32,837 bases of DNA from an uncultured Sphingomonas sp. (lineage in GTDB: Bacteria; Pseudomonadota; Alphaproteobacteria; Sphingomonadales; Sphingomonadaceae), in NCBI GenBank assembly GCA_946482655.1, contig CAMLSA010000026.1, forward strand, positions 1 through 32,837, given 5' to 3'. The notes beneath the pieces are model-generated. The model searched no databases. It saw only the letters and a program-made list of their open reading frames with translations, and was not told the DNA's origin. The translations under genes were made by a program, and so were the position numbers. Each line of letters starts with the position of its first letter. Position 1 is the stretch's first letter. Positions 7,133-14,954 of this stretch are shown here, one piece after another.

Positions 7133-7163
7133 GGGGCCGCGTAGCGATCGAGAAGGCGGCCCC
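7133..7163. terminator. Inverted repeat between convergent genes, possible bidirectional terminator
   Basis: GGGGCCGC at 7133-7140 pairs perfectly with GCGGCCCC at 7156-7163 across a 15-nt loop. It lies between the 3' end of the VOC gene and the 3' end of the minus-strand N-formylglutamate amidohydrolase-like gene. No T-run follows on either strand, so this is not a canonical intrinsic terminator. Confidence 0.35.
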
Positions 7164-7204
7164 GCCGTGGTTCGGCGCCATGCTCCCTCGCTTGCGCACG
7201 ACGG

Positions 7205-7894
7205 TCAGAAGACCCGCGCGACCTCGTCTATTATCGATGCGAGCCTGTCCGCCCACTCCGCCACGCCGGCGTCGTCGCCGATCAGATCCTGCCGCACCTC
7301 CATCCCAAGATAGGGAATGTCGTTTGCCTCGGCATGCAGGTTCATCGTCGCGTTGAGGACCTTGCCCGAATAGGGCTCGTTGTCGCCCGTCACGATGCCA
7401 GCCGCGCGCAACGTAGCGATGCCGCGGGCGGCCGCCCTGTCGTCCTGGTTGTAAAGCACCCCCACCTGCCAGGGCCGCGCTTCCTCAGGCCGCGTCGCCA
7501 GGCGGGGTGTGAAGCTGTGGAGTGAGACGATCAGCCTTGGCCGATCGGCGGCGATCCGCGCCGCGATGCCGTCATGATAGGGCCGCCAGAAACGCTCCAG
7601 CCGCGCGCGTCGCCCCTCGGCATCGAGCAGATTGTTGCCCGCGATCGAGAAGCCGTCGCTTTCGAGCGGGATCAGCCCTGGTGCGTCCTCTTCGCGGTTG
7701 AGATCGATCACCAGCCGCGAGACCGATCCGAATATTCCCGCCATGCCGAGCCGTTCGCACAGCAGGCGGCCGAGCGGCGCGACGCCGATGTCGACCGCCA
7801 TATGCTGACCGAGCAATGCCGGATCGATGTCGAGGTCGATACCGGCGGGCACATGATTCGATGCGTGATCGGCGATCAGCAGCAGCTTGCTCAC
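7205..7894 (-). CDS. N-formylglutamate amidohydrolase family protein
   Basis: A 229-residue FGase-family (PF05013) protein. Family motifs are LLIADHASNHVP (about 5-16), SRLVIDLNREEDAPGLIP (about 59-76, conserved Arg and Asn) and SLHSFTP (metal-ligand-like His). Classical members hydrolyse N-formyl-L-glutamate to formate and glutamate, the last step of one histidine degradation route. This shorter subtype often lies outside hut operons and may act on another N-formyl or amide substrate. It begins with GTG, and GTGA overlaps the stop of the crotonase upstream, so the two are translationally coupled. hutH is 14 kb away on the other strand. Confidence 0.85.
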   Translation of the reverse strand: MSKLLLIADHASNHVPAGIDLDIDPALLGQHMAVDIGVAPLGRLLCERLGMAGIFGSVSRLVIDLNREEDAPGLIPLESDGFSIAGNNLLDAEGRRARLERFWRPYHDGIAARIAADRPRLIVSLHSFTPRLATRPEEARPWQVGVLYNQDDRAAARGIATLRAAGIVTGDNEPYSGKVLNATMNLHAEANDIPYLGMEVRQDLIGDDAGVAEWADRLASIIDEVARVF

Positions 7895-8628
7895 CCCTCG
7901 AACACCGGCGGACGACGATCACCGAAGGCCGCGACTCCTTCACGGAAATCGGCGCTGCCGAAGGCATCCTCGAACATCCGGTCGGCGTCGGGATCGCCCG
8001 CCAATATCCGCTTGAGCCCGGCCACGCTCGAGCGCGAATTCGCCGCGATCGTCTCCGCCAAAGCCAGCGCGGCGTCGTCCGCCTTCTCAGCCCGCTCCTC
8101 GACCAGGCCGATCGCCAGCGCCTGCGCGGCATCGATCGTCATGCCGGAGGTGAGCAGCCGCGCCGCCTGTCCCGGCCCTACCAGCGCTTTCAGCCGCGCG
8201 ACATCGCCCTTGGGATAAACGATGCCGACCTTGGCCGGTGTGACACCGAATCTCGCCTTGGCACCGGCAATGCGAATGTCACAGGCGAGCGCCACGGCCA
8301 CGCCCGCGCCGTAGCAGCCGCCGTCGATAGCGGCGATCGTCGCGATCGGCAGCGCCGCCAGCGCATCCAACGCGGCCGCCATCTCCGTGCGGAAGCGCGC
8401 GCGCATCGCCGGGTCGGCGCCCAGCGTCTCGAGATCGTTGATGTCGGCGCCCGAGCAGAAGATGTTCGGCGCCCTTGATCGCACGATCACCGCCCTGGCG
8501 CTGGAAGCGGCGACCTCGGCGACCGCCGATGACAGCGCGCCCCATTTGGCGATCGCGATCGCGTTGCGCGACTGGGGGCGGTCAAGGCTGATCCGCGCGA
8601 CGCGGCCGATCGAATCGATGGTGAACAT
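7891..8628 (-). CDS. Enoyl-CoA hydratase/isomerase (crotonase) family protein lacking both hydratase glutamates
   Basis: A 245-residue crotonase-fold protein. Oxyanion-hole segments are FCSGADI (about 57-63) and IDGGCYGAGVAVALACDI (about 101-118), so acyl-CoA binding looks intact. Aligned without gaps to rat enoyl-CoA hydratase from memory, its Glu144 position is A111 and its Glu164 position is P131 (FGVTPAKVG). A normal hydratase reaction is therefore unlikely; isomerase, decarboxylase or thioesterase-like chemistry is possible. I chose the ATG at 8628 because the family starts there; the frame's GTG at 8667 adds 13 atypical residues. First gene of a pair with the overlapping N-formylglutamate amidohydrolase-like gene; divergent from the DUF885 gene. 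Confidence 0.88.
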   Translation of the reverse strand: MFTIDSIGRVARISLDRPQSRNAIAIAKWGALSSAVAEVAASSARAVIVRSRAPNIFCSGADINDLETLGADPAMRARFRTEMAAALDALAALPIATIAAIDGGCYGAGVAVALACDIRIAGAKARFGVTPAKVGIVYPKGDVARLKALVGPGQAARLLTSGMTIDAAQALAIGLVEERAEKADDAALALAETIAANSRSSVAGLKRILAGDPDADRMFEDAFGSADFREGVAAFGDRRPPVFEG

Positions 8629-8693
8629 CGGGCGACTGTTGCCGTCCCCGCACGAAAATGTCACCACGTCCGACAGTGATTACAGGATCCTCG

Positions 8694-10538
8694 ATGGCCT
8701 CACTCCTTTCGCGCCGCCAATTCGGATTCCTCTTCGGCAGCGCCGCCATCGCCCCCGCCCATTCCGCCGGCGCCGGCTCCAGACGCTCCGGCCCCTGTCC
8801 GATCCTCACGCCGATCGACGCGATCGCCATGACCTTGCTCGAGCATACGCCGGAGATCGCCACCTATGGCGGCGTGTCGGCCTCCCTGGGCGGCGGGCCT
8901 CTCGGGCGGCGAATGGACGATTATTCGCCTGAAGGCGAGGAAGCCTGGCGAGCCGCGCTAGGCGAAGCGGGCGTGGCGATCGAGCGGATCGACTGCAAGG
9001 GCGACCCGCTTGGTTCACTGCGGCTGCGCATATCCGCCGCGGTGATCGAGAACGGCACTCGCAGCGCCGCCATCGGCTATGGCCGCCCCAACCCCTTTTG
9101 GTTCTCGGGACACGAGCCCTATATCGTCAACCAGTTGTCGGGACCGGTGGTCAACACACCCAATGTGATGATGGCGCAGCAGCCGGTGTCGACACCGGTC
9201 GAGGTCGACGCCTGGATCGAGAAGCTCGACGGCTTCGCGCCCGGCTTCGACGGCGTCATCGGCAAGATGGAGGCCGATCGGGCGCTGGGCTGCGTGCCGC
9301 CGCGCGTCCTCCTCGAAAAGGCGCTCGCCGTGGTCGAGAATTTTCTCAGCGGCCCCGCCGATCAGCACCCGATGATCGTCGCGCTGCGCGACCGGATGGG
9401 AACGGCGGGACTCGACAGCCGAATCCGCGCCTCGGCCGAGCTGCGCGCGATCACCGCCCTCGAAAAACGCGCCCGGCCTGCCTATGCCAAGTTGCGCGGG
9501 CGGATCCGCGACATGCTGCCCGACGGTCGTGAAGAGGCCGGCATCTGGGCCCAGCCCGACGGCGAAGCGCTCTATGCGGCCAATGTCCGCTCGATCGGCG
9601 ACAGCCCGCTCCCGCCCGAGCAGATCCACAAGATCGGGCTCGAGCAGGTCAGGCTGGTCAGTTCGCGGCTCGATGCGCGATTGCGGCAGGTCGGGCTGCG
9701 CAAGGGCACACTACGCCAGCGGCTCGAGGCGCTGGCAGCCGACCCGAAACAGCGCTTCCCCGACAGCGCCGAGGGACGCCGCCAGATCCTCGAATATCTG
9801 CGCACGCTCGTCGCCGGCATGGAAGCCCGCCAGCAGAGCTTCCTGCCACGCGCGATGATCCCTAATCAGGGGCTGGAAATCCGGGCTGTGCCGGAAGCCA
9901 CCCAGAATTCGGCCCCCGGCGGTTATTATGATGGGCCCTCGCTCGACGGTTCGCGGCCCGGCATCTACTGGATCAATCTGCGCGACGTTCGAGGCATCTA
10001 CCGCTACACCCTCCCCACGCTCAGCTATCATGAGGGCGTGCCCGGCCATCACACACAGGGCGCCACCCTGCTGTCGCTGCCCCAGGCGCCGCTGCTGCTC
10101 CGCATCGCCAGCTTCAACGCCTATCAGGAGGGCTGGGCTCTTTATGCCGAGCGGCTCGCGGTAGACCTTGGCGTCTATGCCCAGGATGCTGCCGGGGACA
10201 TCGGCCGGCTCGCCGATGATCTGTTCCGCTGTGTGCGGCTCGTCGTCGACACCGGGCTGCACCAGCTCAAATGGACGCGCGAGCAGGCGATCGCCTATAT
10301 GCACTCCAATGGCGGCGCCGCGATGAGCGAGGTGATCGCGGAGGTCGAACGCTATATGGCCTGGCCGGGCCAGGCGCTCGGCTACAAGCTGGGCCAGCTC
10401 CGGCTGCTGGCTATGCGTGATCGATACCGCGGGCAGATGGGCAAGCGCTTCGACATCAAGCAGTTCCACGCGCTGGTGCTCGGCAAAGGGGCGATGCCGA
10501 TGGATCTGCTGGAGAGCGTCGTGCTGGCCAAGGCCTGA
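8694..10538 (+). CDS. DUF885 family metallopeptidase-like protein with Tat-type signal
   Basis: A 614-residue DUF885 protein. The N-terminus MASLLSRRQFGFLFGSAAIA is a twin-arginine (SRRxF) export signal, so it is probably periplasmic or a lipid-free exported enzyme. The metal-site motif YHEGVPGHHTQ (His446, Glu447) is the family form of HExxH, and YQEGWALYAE about 35 residues later supplies the expected second-shell Glu. The long helical C-terminus ends KRFDIKQFHALVLGKGAMPMDLLE, typical of the family. I chose the ATG at 8694 because AGGA lies about 8 bp upstream and the Tat signal then sits at the terminus. Members are presumed peptidases; the substrate is unknown. Confidence 0.92.
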   Translation: MASLLSRRQFGFLFGSAAIAPAHSAGAGSRRSGPCPILTPIDAIAMTLLEHTPEIATYGGVSASLGGGPLGRRMDDYSPEGEEAWRAALGEAGVAIERIDCKGDPLGSLRLRISAAVIENGTRSAAIGYGRPNPFWFSGHEPYIVNQLSGPVVNTPNVMMAQQPVSTPVEVDAWIEKLDGFAPGFDGVIGKMEADRALGCVPPRVLLEKALAVVENFLSGPADQHPMIVALRDRMGTAGLDSRIRASAELRAITALEKRARPAYAKLRGRIRDMLPDGREEAGIWAQPDGEALYAANVRSIGDSPLPPEQIHKIGLEQVRLVSSRLDARLRQVGLRKGTLRQRLEALAADPKQRFPDSAEGRRQILEYLRTLVAGMEARQQSFLPRAMIPNQGLEIRAVPEATQNSAPGGYYDGPSLDGSRPGIYWINLRDVRGIYRYTLPTLSYHEGVPGHHTQGATLLSLPQAPLLLRIASFNAYQEGWALYAERLAVDLGVYAQDAAGDIGRLADDLFRCVRLVVDTGLHQLKWTREQAIAYMHSNGGAAMSEVIAEVERYMAWPGQALGYKLGQLRLLAMRDRYRGQMGKRFDIKQFHALVLGKGAMPMDLLESVVLAKA

Positions 10539-10562
10539 ACCTTTGCCGGGCACGGGACAAAC

Positions 10563-11861
10563 TCAATCGAACTCATATGCCCGCTCGCCATGACTCGACA
10601 GGTCGAGCCCGTCATGCTCGGCCTCGGCATCCACCCGCATCGGCACTATCATTCCGGCCAGCTTCGCCAGCACGAAGCTAGCCGCCGCCGACAATATCAC
10701 GATCACACCAACGCCGAGCGCCTGCACACCGAGTTGATCGAGGATCGTTCGGCCTCCGGCGAGACCAACGCCCCCCAGCGAGACACTGGCGAGCGGCGCG
10801 AGCATCAGCGAGCCGACGATGCCGCCGACGCCATGCACCGCGAACACATCAAGCGAGTCGTCGATCCGCCAGCGCTGCTTGATCGACAGCACCGCAGTGA
10901 AGCAGACCGCCGCGCCCGCCAGACCGCACAGTACTCCGCCGAGCGGCGAGATATAACCCGCGGCCGGAGTCACCGTCGCGAGCCCCGCAACCGCGCCCGT
11001 CACCAGGCCGACCGAGGTCGCCTTGCCGATCTTGATCTTCTCCAGCACCGCCCAGGCGAGTGCCGCGGCCGACGCCGAAAGATGGGTCGCCAGCAGCGCG
11101 CCGCCGGCGGCGGCATTAGCGGCGAGCGCCGAACCACCGTTGAAGCCGAACCAGCCGACCCACAGCATGCCCGCGCCGATCATCGTCATCGCAGGGCTGT
11201 GCGGCGGGATCATCGTCTGCGGAAAACCGCGCCGGCTGCCGATCATCAGCGCGATCACCAGCGCCGAGATGCCGGCGGTAGTGTGAACGACGATGCCCCC
11301 CGCGAAATCGAGCACACCGCGCGCCGCCATCCAGCCGCCCCCCCAGATCCAGTGCGCCGCAGGGATATAGACGACCAGCAGCCAGCCCGCCGAGAACAGC
11401 ATCAGCCAGCCGAAGCGTACCCGTTCCGGAAAGGCGCCGACGATCAGCGCGGGCGTGATGATCGCGAACATCATCTGGTAGAGCGCGAAGATATTTTCGG
11501 GGACCGTCAGTCCGGTTCGCGCCGCATCCAGGCCATGAAGCCCCGCCATCGAGAGATCGCCGATCCACGTCGTGCCCGTCGCGAAGGCGAGGCTATAACC
11601 GCCCGCGAACCAGATCAGCGAGACCAGCGCACCGATCGCGAAGCACTGCATCAGCACAGACAGGAAATTCTTGGAACGGACGAGGCCGCCATAGAACAGT
11701 GCCAGCCCCGGCAGCGTCATGAACAGAACCAGCGCCGAGGCGGTTATCAGAAAGGCGGTGTCGCCGCTGTCGATCGGCGCGGCGGCCGCCTGTGCCTGCG
11801 CGGCAGCGGTTTGCAGCGCAAGCGCCAGCCCCCCCGTCGCGCGCAAAATGCCCCTTCCCAT
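10563..11861 (-). CDS. amtB: Ammonium transporter (Amt/MEP/Rh family)
   Basis: A polytopic membrane protein of 432 residues that conducts ammonium/ammonia across the inner membrane. An N-terminal signal peptide (GLALALQTAAAQAQA) is cleaved in family members. About eleven membrane helices follow, starting TAFLITASALVLFMTLPGLALFY. The paired pore histidines are present in VVHTTAGISALV and DVFAVHGVGGIVG. No glnK gene is adjacent, although amtB is usually linked to one. The start is ambiguous: ATG at 11861 has GGGGG about 7 bp upstream, while the ATG at 11867 and the frame's first codon at 11921 are alternatives. It converges on the DUF885 gene with a 24-bp gap. Confidence 0.93.
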   Translation of the reverse strand: MGRGILRATGGLALALQTAAAQAQAAAAPIDSGDTAFLITASALVLFMTLPGLALFYGGLVRSKNFLSVLMQCFAIGALVSLIWFAGGYSLAFATGTTWIGDLSMAGLHGLDAARTGLTVPENIFALYQMMFAIITPALIVGAFPERVRFGWLMLFSAGWLLVVYIPAAHWIWGGGWMAARGVLDFAGGIVVHTTAGISALVIALMIGSRRGFPQTMIPPHSPAMTMIGAGMLWVGWFGFNGGSALAANAAAGGALLATHLSASAAALAWAVLEKIKIGKATSVGLVTGAVAGLATVTPAAGYISPLGGVLCGLAGAAVCFTAVLSIKQRWRIDDSLDVFAVHGVGGIVGSLMLAPLASVSLGGVGLAGGRTILDQLGVQALGVGVIVILSAAASFVLAKLAGMIVPMRVDAEAEHDGLDLSSHGERAYEFD

Positions 11862-12101
11862 GATCATCCCCCAACGTCTTTTCTCGATATCAAATGTGCC
11901 GGTTGCGCCATTCGTATGCAAGATCGTTTCGAAAGATCACGCCTACCGCCTGCCGCTCGCCATGTCGGCCTCCGCTGGCCTGACGGGGTCGAGGTTCGGC
12001 TCACCTGTCGCAAACGAAGCGTTTCGAAGCATTGCATGGTCGAGTTCCCTCTCCACCGCTAAGTACCTCCGCAACAATCCATCCATCCCGGAGCCAATCG
12101 C
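11862..12101. other. Divergent intergenic region between amtB and the nitroreductase
   Basis: A 240-bp region. TTTCGAA occurs twice: once inside a near-palindrome at 11922-11938 (GATC, TTTCGAAA core, GATC) and again at 12022-12028. I searched for a sigma-54 element (TGGCAC-N5-TTGC) for amtB and did not find a good one. The promoters are not identifiable by eye. Confidence 0.35.
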
Positions 12102-12674
12102 ATGACCGAACGCAGTACCGATACCCAGATCAATCGTCTCTTTCTCGACCGCTGGTCGCCGCGCGCCTTTGACGGCTCCCGGCTGAGCGATGCGGAGCTG
12201 CGCACCCTGTTCGACGCCGCGCGGTGGGCTCCCTCCGCGTTCAACGCCCAGCCATGGCGCCTGCTCTATGCGGTCCGGAGCGATGCCAATTGGGATCGCT
12301 TCGTCAAGCTGCTGGTCCCCTTCAACCAGATCTGGGCGAAGAACGCCTCGCTCCTGATCTTCTTCGTCTCGGCGACGGCTTCGCAGGAAAAACCCAACTA
12401 CACCCACAGCTTCGACACCGGCGCGGCATGGATGTCGCTCGCGCTCCAGGCGCAACTAATGGGGCTGCGTGCACATGGCATGGCCGGCTATGACCATGAG
12501 GCGGCAGGGCGCGAGCTCGGTATCCCCGAGGGCTTTCGGATCGAGGCCGCGGTCGCTGTGGGCCGCCAGACCGATGCTTCCGTGCTCCCCGAAAATCTGC
12601 GCGCACGCGAAATCCCGAGCGATCGCAAGCCGATCGAGGAGATCGCGTTCCCAGGAAATTTCGTAGCTCCGTGA
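12102..12674 (+). CDS. Nitroreductase family protein
   Basis: A 190-residue FMN-dependent nitroreductase-fold oxidoreductase. The N-terminal RWSPRAFDG and AARWAPSAFNAQPWR (about 43-57) form the usual FMN phosphate and ring contacts. HSFDTGAAWMSLALQAQLMGL (about 100-120) is the dimer-interface helix typical of the family, and a C-terminal Arg-rich segment completes the flavin site. The family reduces nitroaromatics, quinones or enoates with NAD(P)H; the physiological substrate is not evident. CGGAG about 9 bp upstream supports the ATG at 12102. It stands alone: divergent from amtB, with lldD 92 bp downstream on the same strand. Confidence 0.9.
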   Translation: MTERSTDTQINRLFLDRWSPRAFDGSRLSDAELRTLFDAARWAPSAFNAQPWRLLYAVRSDANWDRFVKLLVPFNQIWAKNASLLIFFVSATASQEKPNYTHSFDTGAAWMSLALQAQLMGLRAHGMAGYDHEAAGRELGIPEGFRIEAAVAVGRQTDASVLPENLRAREIPSDRKPIEEIAFPGNFVAP

Positions 12675-12766
12675 GATTGTCATCCCCAACTCGCTTCAGA
12701 TGCTGAAACGAGTTCCGCACCACTATCAAGTTGGTATAGCGATTCCGTAGAATTCGGGGGCGCAGC

Positions 12767-13912
12767 ATGATCGCGGCATCAGCGACCGATTATCGCGAAC
12801 TGGCCCGGCGGCGGCTGCCTCGTTTTCTGTTCGATTATATCGACGGCGGCGCCTATGCCGAGGTGACGCTGCGCCGCAACGTCGCCGATCTCGAACGGAT
12901 CGCGTTGCGCCAGCGCGTGCTGCGTGATGTCTCGCATATCGATACCGGCACCACATTATTCGGACAGCGGATGGCGATGCCCGTGGCGCTCGCGCCGATC
13001 GGGCTGGCCGGCCTCTCGGCGCGTCGCGGTGAGGTTCAGGCGGCGCACGCGGCCGAAGCAGCCGGCATTCCGTTCACCCTGTCGACCGTGTCGGCCTGCG
13101 CGATGGATGAGGTCACCGGCTGCCTCGGCAAGCCTATCTGGTTCCAGCTATACATGATGCGCGACCGCGTCTTCATGCGCGACCTGCTTGCGCAGGCGAC
13201 GGAGGCGGGTTGTTCGGCGCTGCTCTTCACGGTCGACCTTCCGGTGGCAGGCACCCGCTACCGCGACTTTCGCAGCGGGATGTTCGGGGGTACGACGATG
13301 AAGGGCAGGCTACGCCGTGTCTGGCAAGCGGCCACCCATCCGCGCTGGGCGTGGGATGTCGGGGTGATGGGGCGGCCGCACCATCTCGGCAATGTCGCCC
13401 CGCTGCTCAAGGGCAGGACGGGGATCGAGGATTTCTTCGGCTGGCTGCGCGACAATTTCGACGCGGGGATCGTCTGGAGCGATCTCGACTTCATCCGCTC
13501 GGAATGGAAGGGCCCGGTGATCCTCAAGGGCATCCTCGATCCCGACGACGCGCGGGAGGCGGTGAGGAGCGGCGCCGACGGCATCATCGTCTCCAACCAT
13601 GGCGGCCGCCAGCTCGACGGCGTGTTGTCGAGCGCGCGCGCGCTGCCCCCGATCGCCGACGCCATCGGCGGTGAAATCGCCCTCCTCGTCGACGGCGGGA
13701 TACGCTCGGGTCTCGATGTCGTGCGCATGCTTGCGCTGGGCGCCCGTGGCGTGCTGCTCGGCCGCGCCTGGGCCTATGCCCTCGGCGGCGGCGGACAGGC
13801 CGGCGTCGCGCATCTGCTGCGGCTGATCGAAGCCGAGATGCGCGTCGCGATGGCGCTCACCGGCGTCACCTCGATCGCCGAGATCGACCGAAGCATATTG
13901 GCTGAGATGTAG
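12767..13912 (+). CDS. lldD: FMN-dependent alpha-hydroxy-acid dehydrogenase, probable L-lactate dehydrogenase
   Basis: A 381-residue TIM-barrel flavoprotein that oxidises L-lactate to pyruvate with FMN, passing electrons to the respiratory chain. All family catalytic residues are visible: Y24 (FDYIDGGA), Y129 (WFQLYM), D156 (FTVDLPV), K254 (ILKGI), H278 and R281 ([10 protein letters not shown]). The FMN-phosphate loop [16 protein letters not shown] lies at about 307-322. The length is typical of LldD, and the extended loop at about 170-220 resembles the membrane-associating loop of LldD/mandelate dehydrogenase. No lactate permease or LldR-type regulator is nearby. Another 2-hydroxy acid as substrate cannot be excluded. 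Confidence 0.88.
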   Translation: MIAASATDYRELARRRLPRFLFDYIDGGAYAEVTLRRNVADLERIALRQRVLRDVSHIDTGTTLFGQRMAMPVALAPIGLAGLSARRGEVQAAHAAEAAGIPFTLSTVSACAMDEVTGCLGKPIWFQLYMMRDRVFMRDLLAQATEAGCSALLFTVDLPVAGTRYRDFRSGMFGGTTMKGRLRRVWQAATHPRWAWDVGVMGRPHHLGNVAPLLKGRTGIEDFFGWLRDNFDAGIVWSDLDFIRSEWKGPVILKGILDPDDAREAVRSGADGIIVSNHGGRQLDGVLSSARALPPIADAIGGEIALLVDGGIRSGLDVVRMLALGARGVLLGRAWAYALGGGGQAGVAHLLRLIEAEMRVAMALTGVTSIAEIDRSILAEM

Positions 13913-14020
13913 GCCATGCCTGCACGCTCGATTCCTGCTAAACGGGATGTCGGTTTCCGGACATTTGCCCCGTCGTAGGAAAGAGCCCCTTCATGGTGCT
14001 CGACAACGAGGAGAAGCACG

Positions 14021-14458
14021 ATGCGTGTGGTGGTTTTCGTGAAGGCGACCGAGGACAGCGAACAAGGCAACCTGCCCTCTACCGAATTGCTCGAGGCGAT
14101 GAGCAAATATAATGAGGAGCTGGTCGACGCCGGCATCATGGTGGGCGGCGACGGCTTGAAGCCCTCTTCTCAAGGCAGGCGCATCGCATTTGACGGCCCA
14201 GGCCGCACCGTGATCCACGGCCCCTTCCCCGCGACCCGTGAACTGGTTGCCGGCTATTGGCTGTGGCGGGTCAAGGACATGGACGAGGCGGTGGCCTGGG
14301 CGAAGCGCTGCCCCAATCCGATGCCGGGCCCGAGCGAGCTCGAGATCCGCCCGATCTTTGAGATGGAGGATTTCGACGATGTGGTGACGCCGGAAGTGAT
14401 CGAGACCAACGAGCGCATCGCGGAGAAGCTCGCCGGAGATGGCGGAACGCCGCCGTGA
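14021..14458 (+). CDS. YciI/YCII-related (DGPF domain) family protein
   Basis: A 145-residue ferredoxin-like fold protein of the YCII group. It starts MRVVVFVKATEDSEQG, has a central FDGPGRTVIHGPFPATRELVAGYWLW (the DGPF-like signature, about 57-84) and a helix with EAVAWAKRCP. The C-terminal 30 residues are an acidic helical extension. The family is often encoded beside ECF sigma factors; none is seen here. GAGGAG about 8 bp upstream supports the ATG at 14021. It converges on the next gene with only 4 bp between the ends. Biochemical function unknown. Confidence 0.88.
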   Translation: MRVVVFVKATEDSEQGNLPSTELLEAMSKYNEELVDAGIMVGGDGLKPSSQGRRIAFDGPGRTVIHGPFPATRELVAGYWLWRVKDMDEAVAWAKRCPNPMPGPSELEIRPIFEMEDFDDVVTPEVIETNERIAEKLAGDGGTPP

Positions 14459-14462
14459 CGGA

Positions 14463-14759
14463 TCAGAAAATGCCTACCGCGCCGTGTAGCCAGGTGAGAA
14501 CGACGACGGAAACCAGCCCGGCACCGATGATGACCCGGCAGATCGGATTACCGGTGCTCCATTTGGCAAGCTCGTAAACCGCACCCGCCCCAATGAGGAG
14601 GGCGCCGGCCGCCGCGAAGTCGGATGCGTCCCAAGTGACTTCGCGGGTGAATCGCATCGCCACCAACGGCAGCAGGAGAATTGTCGCTATCGCCGCCCAC
14701 ATCGGCGACATCCAGCGATTGCTATCACCCCGCCTGTCGACGTTCCTTTGCTTGTGCAT
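14463..14759 (-). CDS. Small three-helix membrane protein (98 aa)
   Basis: A 98-residue hypothetical protein with three predicted membrane helices: about 18-37 (SPMWAAIATILLLPLVAM), about 47-64 (FAAAGALLIGAGAVYELA) and about 76-96 (VIIGAGLVSVVVLTWLHGAV). The segment between helices 1 and 2 (RFTREVTWDASDF) is charged. It has a good ribosome-binding site (AAGGGAAAGG before the ATG at 14759). I recognise a recurrent small membrane protein type in sphingomonads and similar bacteria, of unknown function. It is divergent from the HWE kinase gene, so shared control is possible. Confidence 0.75.
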   Translation of the reverse strand: MHKQRNVDRRGDSNRWMSPMWAAIATILLLPLVAMRFTREVTWDASDFAAAGALLIGAGAVYELAKWSTGNPICRVIIGAGLVSVVVLTWLHGAVGIF

Positions 14760-14954
14760 CGCCTTTCCCTTGTGATCCGAAAGCCTACCATATCAAAGCT
14801 GGAAAGCACAGTTGATTGCCGTAGCGTAACTGCGAGCCTCGACCTGAACACCGCTTTTCGAGGCGCAAATCCGCCCGCTCGTCGCTTCACCGCCGGATCG
14901 ATCCGCCCCGTTAAGAGTTTTGGAATAGGGCGAAAAACCGCCTTCATAAAGCTC
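14760..14954. other. Divergent intergenic region upstream of the HWE kinase
   Basis: 195 bp between the minus-strand small membrane protein and the kinase. It is somewhat less GC-rich than its surroundings, consistent with promoters. GGAAA at about 14801 and GGAAT at about 14930 recall EcfG -35 elements, but neither has a correctly spaced GTT, so I do not call a promoter. Confidence 0.35.

Noticed and set aside
10590..12062. 490-codon plus-strand open frame
   Set aside because: It is antisense to amtB, whose family motifs are clear. The translation is a run of Arg, His, Asp and Gln residues typical of reverse-strand frames in GC-rich genes.
12720..12766. Possible GntR/LldR operator (AGTTGGTATAGCGA) before lldD
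   Set aside because: Only one half-site is convincing, the opposite arm does not match, and no LldR gene is nearby.
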